A stretch of 5,066 nucleotides of DNA. Origin: Burkholderiaceae bacterium (GTDB lineage: Bacteria > Pseudomonadota > Gammaproteobacteria > Burkholderiales > Burkholderiaceae). The translations under genes and the position numbers were made by a program. The stretch lies in the NCBI GenBank assembly GCA_023253905.1, contig JALREG010000007.1:1-5066 (forward strand), written 5' to 3'. Under the pieces are notes generated by a model. The model saw nothing but the letters and a program-made list of their open reading frames with translations, did no database searches and had not been told where the DNA came from. Of the stretch, positions 1 through 5,066 are shown one piece after another (within the stretch, counting starts at the first letter, position 1; each line of letters starts with the position of its first letter).

Positions 1-341
1 TGATGCCGGTGATTCTACTGTTCTGCGTGGTGGGCGCTTTTGCGATCAACAACTCGCCCTTTGATCTATGGATTCTGGTGGCGGCGGGATTGATCGGCTG
101 GTTCCTGGAAACCCACGGGTTTCCGATTGCACCGGCCATTCTGGGGATGCTCCTGGGCACCATGCTGGAAGAGCACTTCATCCGCTCGATGATCAAGGCG
201 GACGGCAACCTGCTCGCCTTCGTGGAACGTCCGATTGCAGCCGGCCTGGCGACGCTGGTGGTCCTCGTCTGGGGCGTGTCAGGCTGGCTGGGTTGGCGGC
301 GCAGGCGGGCCGCGCCGTCAGCGGTAAAACGCTTCGACTAA
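1..341 (+). CDS. Tripartite tricarboxylate transporter large permease, TctA family (C-terminal part)
   Basis: This is the last 112 or so residues of a TctA-type permease, the large inner-membrane subunit of TTT systems, which take up carboxylates with a periplasmic TctC-type binding protein and a small TctB subunit. The reading frame is open to the left edge. The first visible Met (base 3) is internal, because family members are about 500 residues long. Family hallmarks are the early CVVGAFAINNSPFDL stretch (about residues 8-22), the GFPIAPAILG segment (39-48) followed by LLGTMLEEHFIRSM (50-63), and the FVERPIAAG stretch (73-81) leading into a last membrane helix (about 78-97). The protein ends in a basic tail (WRRRR). 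The stop is TAA at 339-341. It is transcribed toward the TRAP genes and its final 24 bases overlap the end of the TRAP large permease gene. The substrate cannot be read from this fragment. Matching tctB and tctC genes would be expected off the left edge or elsewhere in the genome. Confidence 0.93.
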   Translation, partial: MPVILLFCVVGAFAINNSPFDLWILVAAGLIGWFLETHGFPIAPAILGMLLGTMLEEHFIRSMIKADGNLLAFVERPIAAGLATLVVLVWGVSGWLGWRRRRAAPSAVKRFD

Positions 342-1604
342 GCCCATACCGGTGATCGGCACGTAGGTGACCAGCATCAGCACCACCAGCAAAACGCCGA
401 TGAACCAGACATTGACGCGTGTGACATCCCATACTGAGGCGCGGGCGATGGAACTGGCCACCATCAGCACGCTGGCAACGGGCGGTGTCTGCTGACCGAT
501 CCCCAGGTTGATCGTGACGATGAGTCCGAAATGCACGGGGTCGATTCCGGCTGCACGCACCAGTGGCATGACGATGGGCACCACCAGAATGATGGCGGCG
601 GCAGAATGCAGAAACATGCCAAGAAAGAGGAACAGGATGTTGAGGAGCGCGAGGATCAGCCACTTGTTGCTGGTGAAATCGGACACGGCGCGGGCCAGCG
701 CCTGAGGCGACTGCATTTCGGTGAGGTAGGCGCCAAGAAGCGCACTGGTGGCCACCAGCAGCATCACCACGGCGGTTTGAATGCCGCCTTCGACGATCGC
801 TGCGCGCAATGTCTTGAGATTGAGCTCGCGATAGATCAGAAGGCCCACGAACAGGGCAGCGACCACGGCAAGCGCCGCGCCTTCGGTGGCGGTGACGATG
901 CCGCCGAAGATGCCACCCAGAATGATGATGGGGAGCAGAAACGCCCAGAAGGCGCGGCGTCCGGTTTGCGCAACGCGGGCGAGCGAGAAGCGCTCGTCGC
1001 TCGGCAGGTTGTATCGGTGCGCGAGCCAGCTCGCCATCAGCATCAGTCCGAAGGCGCCAATGAGGCCGGGCACGATCCCGGCGACAAACAGCTGCACGAC
1101 TGAAGCCTCGGCCATGACCGCATAGAGGATCATGGGAATGGACGGCGGAATGATGACGGCGAGCGTGGCAGCCGACGACATGGCGGCCGCCGCATAGGGT
1201 GCCGGGTAGCCTTTCTCTTTCATGCCCGGGATCAGGATCGAGCCCAGCGCGGCTACATCGGCGACCGCCGAGCCAGAGATCTCGGCGAAAAACAGCGAGG
1301 CGCCGATCGAGACGTGGGCAAGCCCCCCTCGGACCCAGCCAAACAGCGCACCTGCAAATGCGATCAGACGCTGTGAAATGCCGGAGGCGTTCATGATGGC
1401 GCCGGCGAGAATGAACAGCGGAATGGCTAGGAGCGGGAAGTTGGTCGCACCGTTGTAGATGACCAGGGCCACGTTGGGCAGGGAGTCGGTTCCCTGCGTA
1501 ACCAGCATGGCGACGACCGACACGATGCCCAGTGACACTGCGATCGGAACGTTGATCAGGACCAGCAGCAGGGCCGCCGCAAACAGAAGGAACATGATGC
1601 CCAT
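318..1604 (-). CDS. dctM: TRAP transporter large permease, DctM/SiaM-type subunit
   Basis: This is the large inner-membrane subunit of a TRAP transporter, carrying the ion-coupled translocation path (DedA/IT superfamily). From the ATG at 1604 it has 428 residues, the usual family size. Motifs in order: FFAEISGSAVADVAALGS (105-122), IPPSIPMILY (152-161), GGIVTATEGAA (about 234-244) and NLGIGQQTPPVAS (366-378), the inverted-repeat signature loops of DctM proteins. Many hydrophobic helices run the whole length. A longer reading from TTG at 1658 would add 18 polar residues overlapping the small-subunit gene. I prefer 1604 because GGGAG lies 6 bases upstream and MGIMFLLF is a typical family N-terminus. 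The gene starts 13 bases after the small-permease stop, so co-translation is likely. One oddity is His333 in the GMFLHSAAAI segment, where family members generally have Asp or Glu. The gene ends convergently inside the tctA-like gene. Confidence 0.96.
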   Translation of the reverse strand: MGIMFLLFAAALLLVLINVPIAVSLGIVSVVAMLVTQGTDSLPNVALVIYNGATNFPLLAIPLFILAGAIMNASGISQRLIAFAGALFGWVRGGLAHVSIGASLFFAEISGSAVADVAALGSILIPGMKEKGYPAPYAAAAMSSAATLAVIIPPSIPMILYAVMAEASVVQLFVAGIVPGLIGAFGLMLMASWLAHRYNLPSDERFSLARVAQTGRRAFWAFLLPIIILGGIFGGIVTATEGAALAVVAALFVGLLIYRELNLKTLRAAIVEGGIQTAVVMLLVATSALLGAYLTEMQSPQALARAVSDFTSNKWLILALLNILFLFLGMFLHSAAAIILVVPIVMPLVRAAGIDPVHFGLIVTINLGIGQQTPPVASVLMVASSIARASVWDVTRVNVWFIGVLLVVLMLVTYVPITGMGLVEAFYR

Positions 1605-1610
1605 GAGGTG

Positions 1611-1615
1611 CTCCC
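1611..1615 (-). promoter_or_regulatory. Ribosome binding site of the TRAP large permease gene
   Basis: On the minus strand GGGAG sits 6 bases before the ATG at 1604, in the 13-base gap after the TAG stop of the small permease gene. It decides the start in favour of ATG 1604 over the upstream TTG at 1658, which lies inside the preceding gene. Confidence 0.7.
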
Positions 1616-1617
1616 GG

Positions 1618-2154
1618 CTAGTGAAGACCGTCGGCAAGCGACGACGCACTTCGATCAACCGGCTGGGCGCGAATCAGATCGATGAGGTTCAGGACTTCAG
1701 CCACCAGAATAAGCGCGGCCGACACCGGAATCACCGACTGCACCATGGCTGCCGAGAGCCACGGCACGCTCACCAGCATTTCCTCGGCGAGGACGGGCAG
1801 AATGTCTGCGCCCACCCACCCAACCAGCGCAAAAAACGCGATCACCATGATCTGCGAGATCAGGGCGAGTGCTCGGCGTGGCCCGGCTGACAGCTGGTCG
1901 ACCAGTTCTGGGCAGCCGATGTGTGCGCGTCGGGCCGAGGCAAGCGCTGAACCGTAGAACGTGAGCCAGGCCAGGAGCACCGAGGCCATTTCGTCGTACC
2001 AGACGAGCGGCCGTCCGATAGCGCGCATGAACACCCCCAGCACGACTTCCCCGGCGAGGACGACCATTAGAAGAATCACCAGGCGCTCGAGGCCGAGCGC
2101 ATAGCGTTCGCGAAATCGCACCAGCGGGTGCGAGGCGGCGTCGGCTTGAGTCAT
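1618..2154 (-). CDS. dctQ: TRAP transporter small permease, DctQ-type subunit
   Basis: This is the small four-helix inner-membrane subunit that pairs with the large TRAP permease and helps dock the binding protein. At 178 residues it is of usual family length. Predicted membrane segments lie at about 22-42, 54-74, 98-118 and 138-160. The diagnostic stretch is RAIGRPLVWYDEM (44-56) followed by LLAWLTFYGSALASARRAHIG (60-80). This matches the family pattern of an Arg after helix 1, Trp plus acidic residues entering helix 2, and a basic R-x-HIG exit. The ATG at 2154 begins 2 bases after the TGA of the binding protein gene. Only a weak GGGA, about 11 bases upstream and inside that gene, could serve as a ribosome site, which suggests translational coupling. 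The stop is TAG at 1620-1618. Substrate specificity does not reside in this subunit. Confidence 0.94.
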   Translation of the reverse strand: MTQADAASHPLVRFRERYALGLERLVILLMVVLAGEVVLGVFMRAIGRPLVWYDEMASVLLAWLTFYGSALASARRAHIGCPELVDQLSAGPRRALALISQIMVIAFFALVGWVGADILPVLAEEMLVSVPWLSAAMVQSVIPVSAALILVAEVLNLIDLIRAQPVDRSASSLADGLH

Positions 2155-2156
2155 GT

Positions 2157-3155
2157 TCAGGGGCGTCCCAGGGCAACGGCTTTATCGATCAGCGCTTTGG
2201 CGCCGGCCACTTCCTTGCCAAATTCTTCATAAGTGGGTCGACTGGCGGCGATGAAAGCGTCTTTGTTGACCTCATTTACCTGAATGCCGCTCGCGCGGAT
2301 TTTATCTAGCAGGTCTTTCTCAGCGCGCGCGGCGGTTTCATAGACGAAGACCTGAGTTTCTCGGGCCGCGGTTTCGATCGCGGTGCGGATGGGCTCAGGC
2401 TGAGCGGAAAACCGCTTGAGGCCGGCCGTGAGAAACGCCGGGCTGTAGACATGGCCCGAAAGGGATAGAAACTTCTGTACCTCGTGGAGCTTGGAGGAGT
2501 AGATCTGGGTGAAGGGGTTTTCCTGGCCGTCCATCACGCCTGTCTGGAGCGCGGTGAACAGCTCGGAAAATTTCATCGGGCTGGGGCTGGCGCCGTAGTT
2601 CTGAAACATCTTGATGCGCCATTTGCCCTCGGGCACCCGCAGCTTGATGCCCTTCAGGTCGTCCGGCACCGTGATGGGGCGCCGGTTGTTGGTGAGGTGG
2701 CGATAGCCGTTCTCCCAGACCGCCAGCACCTTGAGCCCTTTTTTCTCAACGGCGGGTGCGATATCGGGCCAGAAGATTTCTTTCTCGATGCGTGCCATGT
2801 GCGCACGATCTTTCACGATATAGGGCATCTCGAACATGCCGATCAGATCAACCTCGGAGGACATGATCGTGGAGGGAAGCGAGAGGTCGAGCGTGCCCAG
2901 GCGAAGCTTTTGGAGCATCTCCTTGTCGCCACCCAACTGGCTGCTGCCGTAGACCACCACCTTGGCCTTGCCAGCAAGCAGCGTGTTGGCGCGCCGAGCG
3001 AATTCATCGCCAATCACCTGATAGAGCGACCCAGGCTCGCCGACATGGCCGAATTTGATCTCGGTCTGGGCGAGGGCCGGCGCGACACCGATCAACGCGA
3101 TGCCCGCGATGGCGGTGTTGAGCAGACCCGAGCGGAATGAGTGACGCAAGGCCAT
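2157..3155 (-). CDS. dctP: TRAP transporter periplasmic substrate-binding protein, DctP family
   Basis: This is the periplasmic binding protein that captures a carboxylate and delivers it to the DctQM membrane pair. It has 332 residues, the usual family size. A Sec signal peptide is visible: basic start (MALRHSFR), hydrophobic core (11-25) and a likely cleavage after the APALA motif at residue 29, with the mature protein starting QTEIKFGHV. Family signatures follow: SSQLGGDKEMLQKLRLGTLDL (71-91), ENGYRHLTNNRRPI (148-161), DLKGIKLRVPEG (166-177) and FSELFTALQTGVMDGQENP (196-214). Arg173 in KLRVP matches the conserved arginine that binds the ligand carboxylate in this family. Start ATG 3155 is supported by AGGAG 7 bases upstream. 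Neighbouring dctQ and dctM genes complete the transporter. The ligand is undetermined, and the symbol denotes the family, not proven C4-dicarboxylate specificity. The context with a DHDPS/NAL-superfamily enzyme suggests an organic acid. Confidence 0.96.
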   Translation of the reverse strand: MALRHSFRSGLLNTAIAGIALIGVAPALAQTEIKFGHVGEPGSLYQVIGDEFARRANTLLAGKAKVVVYGSSQLGGDKEMLQKLRLGTLDLSLPSTIMSSEVDLIGMFEMPYIVKDRAHMARIEKEIFWPDIAPAVEKKGLKVLAVWENGYRHLTNNRRPITVPDDLKGIKLRVPEGKWRIKMFQNYGASPSPMKFSELFTALQTGVMDGQENPFTQIYSSKLHEVQKFLSLSGHVYSPAFLTAGLKRFSAQPEPIRTAIETAARETQVFVYETAARAEKDLLDKIRASGIQVNEVNKDAFIAASRPTYEEFGKEVAGAKALIDKAVALGRP

Positions 3156-3205
3156 GGTGTGTCTCCTATAGAGTAATCAGGGCAGGTGCTTGTCGGACGC
3201 GGGGC
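3156..3205 (-). other. Intergenic spacer between the ABC permease and TRAP binding protein genes
   Basis: These 50 bases are the longest gap on the minus strand and the only place inside the window where a separate promoter or terminator for the TRAP genes could sit. I see no GC-rich hairpin followed by a U-run. A minus-strand CCGACA with TACTCT 15 bases further on resembles a sigma-70 promoter only poorly (4 of 6 and 3 of 6 consensus matches, short spacer), so I do not call it. Apart from the ribosome site it holds nothing I can name. Confidence 0.5.
3163..3167 (-). promoter_or_regulatory. Ribosome binding site of the TRAP binding protein gene
   Basis: AGGAG on the minus strand lies 7 bases before the ATG at 3155. 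It is the strongest Shine-Dalgarno sequence among the genes here. That fits the need for excess periplasmic binding protein over membrane subunits, although this functional reading is inference. Confidence 0.75.
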
Positions 3206-3979
3206 TTACGCCACCCGGGCATCGCGGACCACCATCAATTTTTCGAGCAACAGGACCAGACCATACAGCAACATTCCGATTACCGTAATCAAAATGACCG
3301 CCATGAACATGGCGGGGGTGTCGAGGGTGACCTGTACCTGCAGCATGAGATACCCCAGCCCTTTATCGGAGCCGAGGAACTCACCGACGATGGCACCGGC
3401 CACCGCCAGGATGGATCCCACTTTCATGCCGGAAAAAATATAAGGCAAAGCGCCCGGCAGTTGAATTTTCACGAACACCTGCCAACGCGAACCGCGGAGC
3501 GACTTCACCAGGTCGAGGAGCTCGGGTTCGATCTCGCGCAGCCCGCGTGCCGTGGTGAGCAGGATGGGGAAAACCGCGATGGAAAAAGCCATCAGCGTAT
3601 TGGGAAAGACGCCATATTTGAACCACACGATGATGAGCGGCCCGAGCGCTACCTTCGGAATCATGTTGAGGGTGACCAACAGGGGCAGGAACAGCGCTTC
3701 CAGCGTGCGTGACCAGGTAAAGACCAGCGCGAGCAGCACACCCACCACCAGCGCGATCAGGTAACCACCAAAAATCTCAGTGCCGGTCACCGCAATATTG
3801 GTCCACCAGCTGTAGTTGGGGTTCATCAGCGCATCGAGCGTTGCCTGGGGCGAGGGCATCACGAATTTCGGAACCTGCCCGATTTCAACAAACAGGTACC
3901 ACGCCAGGACCAGGCCGATATGGGCGAGAACCGCGAAGGTCCATCGTGTGGCTGAAGAGTCGAGTGCGTTCATCATCAT
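3206..3979 (-). CDS. ABC transporter permease, NitT/TauT (SsuC/TauC-like) family
   Basis: This is an inner-membrane permease of a binding-protein-dependent ABC importer. Members of this family move nitrate, sulfonates, thiamine precursors, aromatic acids and similar small molecules, so the substrate is open. It has 257 residues, the usual size. Hydrophobic segments lie at about 13-33, 66-88, 94-117, 125-143, 185-203 and 225-246. The ATPase-contacting EAA-type loop runs from about 151 to 175 (EPELLDLVKSLRGSRW then QVFVKIQLP), followed by PGALPYIFSGMKVG and VGEFLGSDKGLGYLM, both typical of the family. In the loop the usual Gly is Arg162, with Gly one place later. The gene starts 2 bases after the TGA of the DHDPS-like gene. 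Three consecutive ATGs (3979, 3976, 3973) are possible starts; a GAGA 6 bases before the third may favour 3973. No ATPase or binding protein gene is in the window, so partners are probably upstream or elsewhere. Confidence 0.93.
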   Translation of the reverse strand: MMMNALDSSATRWTFAVLAHIGLVLAWYLFVEIGQVPKFVMPSPQATLDALMNPNYSWWTNIAVTGTEIFGGYLIALVVGVLLALVFTWSRTLEALFLPLLVTLNMIPKVALGPLIIVWFKYGVFPNTLMAFSIAVFPILLTTARGLREIEPELLDLVKSLRGSRWQVFVKIQLPGALPYIFSGMKVGSILAVAGAIVGEFLGSDKGLGYLMLQVQVTLDTPAMFMAVILITVIGMLLYGLVLLLEKLMVVRDARVA

Positions 3980-3981
3980 TC

Positions 3982-5066
3982 TCAGTCTGCAAGCCAGCGA
4001 TCCAGCCGGCTTCGCACGAAATCATCGTCGATCAGATCAGGGTGCTCGCGGCAGACCCGGTCCAGCGCCTCGGCCTGCCCTGGCGACAGGGTTTCGTTGG
4101 GGTCCAGGCACCAGATTCCCGCCAGAAGCCCCTGGCGCCTGAGCACCTCATGACACCCAGCGATGCAACCAGCGAATTGGTGGGCCACATCGAAGAGCGC
4201 GGCGTTGCAGTCGGTGACGCGGGCATCGAGCGCGAGCAGATCGGTGTCGATGTGCGGGGATTTACGTGCCTGTTGGATGTGCTCGAAGAGCTTCACCGCG
4301 GCATGGGTCCAGACTGACCAGTGACCCAGTAGCCCGCCCCGGATCGGCAGCCTGACCTCCTCGGTTCCTGCGCCGTCGCGCGTTGGGCGGCGCACCGCCA
4401 GGGGCGTGACCAGGTCGAGCACAATGTGATCGTCATTGCCGGTGTAGAGCGCTACCCGATCTTCGGCTCGGGCAAGCGCAATGCCGCGCGCTACATCGAG
4501 CGTACGGTAGCGGTTGAAGGGGGCCACCTTGATCGCCACCACGTTGTCGATGGCAGCAAAACGCTGCCAGAACGAGGCGGGAAGTTCGATGCCGCCTACG
4601 GCGGTCTGAAGATAAAAGCCCACCAGCGGGATCTCAGCGGCGATCGCCTCGCAATGGGCAATCAGGGCATCCTGCGACGCGCCGCGCATGGCCGACAGCG
4701 ACAGCATGCCGCAGTGATAGCCGAGCGACAGCGCAGTTCTCGCCTCTGCGATGGCCTGGCGGGTGTCGCCAGCAAGGCCTGCGATCATCACGAGCGGCCT
4801 CGGGTCGCCCATTGCCTGGAGATGTTGTTGAGCGGTGAGTGCTGCGAGTTCGAGCACCGGGGCGTAGAGGCCGCGCTCGCGGATGGCGAATTGCGTGGCG
4901 TGTACGCCCACTGCGAGCCCGCCCGCACCGGCCTCGACGTAGTAACGGGTGAGGGCGCGCTGCCGTGTGCGATCGAGTGTGCGCTCGGCGGTCAGCGCGA
5001 GCGGGTGGGCGGGAATCACTGTGCCCTCGGCAAGCAATTTGGCAATGGCGGCAGGAAGCTGGGATC
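3982..5066 (-). CDS. Dihydrodipicolinate synthase / N-acetylneuraminate lyase superfamily protein, divergent, 5' end outside the window
   Basis: This is a TIM-barrel class I aldolase/lyase homologue. The frame is open to the right edge. A TTG at 5037 could be read as a start, but upstream codons (SQLPAAIAK) continue without a stop and lack a convincing ribosome site, so the true start is probably outside the window. Numbering from TTG 5037, Lys170 (AIKVAPF) is the Schiff-base lysine and Tyr142 (FYLQTAVGG) the catalytic tyrosine; their 28-residue spacing equals Tyr133-Lys161 of E. coli DapA. The usual GTTGE carboxylate-binding motif is replaced by GVHATQF (44-50). At more than 351 residues it exceeds DapA (292), with an insertion near 211-235 and a longer C-terminal region (to RLDRWLAD). 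A role in lysine synthesis is unlikely. A catabolic reaction on a keto acid or hydroxy acid derivative is plausible but unproven. It ends 2 bases before the ABC permease gene. Confidence 0.88.
   Translation of the reverse strand, partial: SQLPAAIAKLLAEGTVIPAHPLALTAERTLDRTRQRALTRYYVEAGAGGLAVGVHATQFAIRERGLYAPVLELAALTAQQHLQAMGDPRPLVMIAGLAGDTRQAIAEARTALSLGYHCGMLSLSAMRGASQDALIAHCEAIAAEIPLVGFYLQTAVGGIELPASFWQRFAAIDNVVAIKVAPFNRYRTLDVARGIALARAEDRVALYTGNDDHIVLDLVTPLAVRRPTRDGAGTEEVRLPIRGGLLGHWSVWTHAAVKLFEHIQQARKSPHIDTDLLALDARVTDCNAALFDVAHQFAGCIAGCHEVLRRQGLLAGIWCLDPNETLSPGQAEALDRVCREHPDLIDDDFVRSRLDRWLAD

Noticed and set aside
298..316. GGCGC...GCGCC inverted repeat near the end of the TctA-like gene as a possible terminator
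   Set aside because: The 5-base stem is within coding sequence (the Arg-rich tail) and no U-run follows on either strand, so it is expected by chance in G+C-rich DNA.
531..1103. Plus-strand open frame of 190 codons opposite the TRAP large permease gene
   Set aside because: The product is a low-complexity His/Gln/Glu-rich sequence antisense to a well-conserved permease. It has no family resemblance.
2484..3140. Plus-strand open frame of 218 codons opposite the TRAP binding protein gene
   Set aside because: It lies wholly antisense to a clear DctP gene. Its protein has no recognisable motif and is rich in His, Gly and Asp, as expected of a shadow frame in G+C-rich DNA.
3156..3205. Sigma-70-like promoter ahead of the TRAP binding protein gene
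   Set aside because: The best pairing, CCGACA and TACTCT with a 15-base spacer, matches consensus too poorly to call.
3137..3712. Plus-strand open frame of 191 codons opposite the ABC permease gene
   Set aside because: It is a shadow frame rich in His, Gln and Asp, antisense to a protein with clear family motifs, and no ribosome site supports it.
2157..5066. A sialic acid uptake and lyase cluster (SiaPQM with NanA)
   Set aside because: TRAP genes beside a DHDPS/NAL-superfamily enzyme suggested it, but the enzyme lacks the GTTGE-type motif that NanA retains, and no nanE, nanK or epimerase genes are present in the window.
3982..5066. True DapA (4-hydroxy-tetrahydrodipicolinate synthase) of lysine biosynthesis
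   Set aside because: The carboxylate motif and the DapA Arg138 equivalent are missing, the protein is longer by about 60 residues or more, and it sits with transport genes and not with lysine or cell-wall genes.

Overview
This is a gene-dense window of roughly 60% G+C from a Gram-negative bacterium. The combination of a TctA-type permease, a three-component TRAP transporter, a NitT/TauT-type ABC permease and a catabolic-looking DHDPS/NAL-superfamily enzyme is typical of organic-acid-using Proteobacteria. Burkholderiales (Comamonadaceae or Alcaligenaceae) is my best guess and Alphaproteobacteria the alternative. The taxon is inferred from gene content and base composition, because no phylogenetic marker is present.

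Layout, left to right. Positions 1-341 (+) hold the C-terminal end of a tripartite tricarboxylate transporter large permease (TctA family). All other genes lie on the minus strand and read right to left: a DHDPS/NAL-family aldolase or lyase homologue (5066 to 3982, 5' end outside the window), a lone ABC permease (3979-3206), then a complete TRAP transporter: periplasmic binding protein (3155-2157), small permease (2154-1618) and large permease (1604-318). Gaps on the minus strand are 2, 50, 2 and 13 bases, with no terminator seen between genes, so one transcript is likely. Its promoter would lie beyond the right edge. The TRAP large permease and the TctA gene are convergent and share their last 24 bases.

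How the genes may work together (inference): the TRAP system would import a carboxylate across the inner membrane using an ion gradient. The DHDPS-like enzyme keeps the Schiff-base lysine but lacks the usual pyruvate-carboxylate-binding motif, so it may process an acid-derived intermediate by a reaction that is not lysine biosynthesis. The ABC permease has no ATPase or binding protein in the window; these may lie upstream, off the right edge. I see no RNA genes, mobile elements, CRISPR arrays or notable repeats, and no gene-free stretch longer than 50 bases. I did not find a clearly new system. The points most worth checking are the divergent active site of the DHDPS-like enzyme and the solitary ABC permease embedded with TRAP genes.
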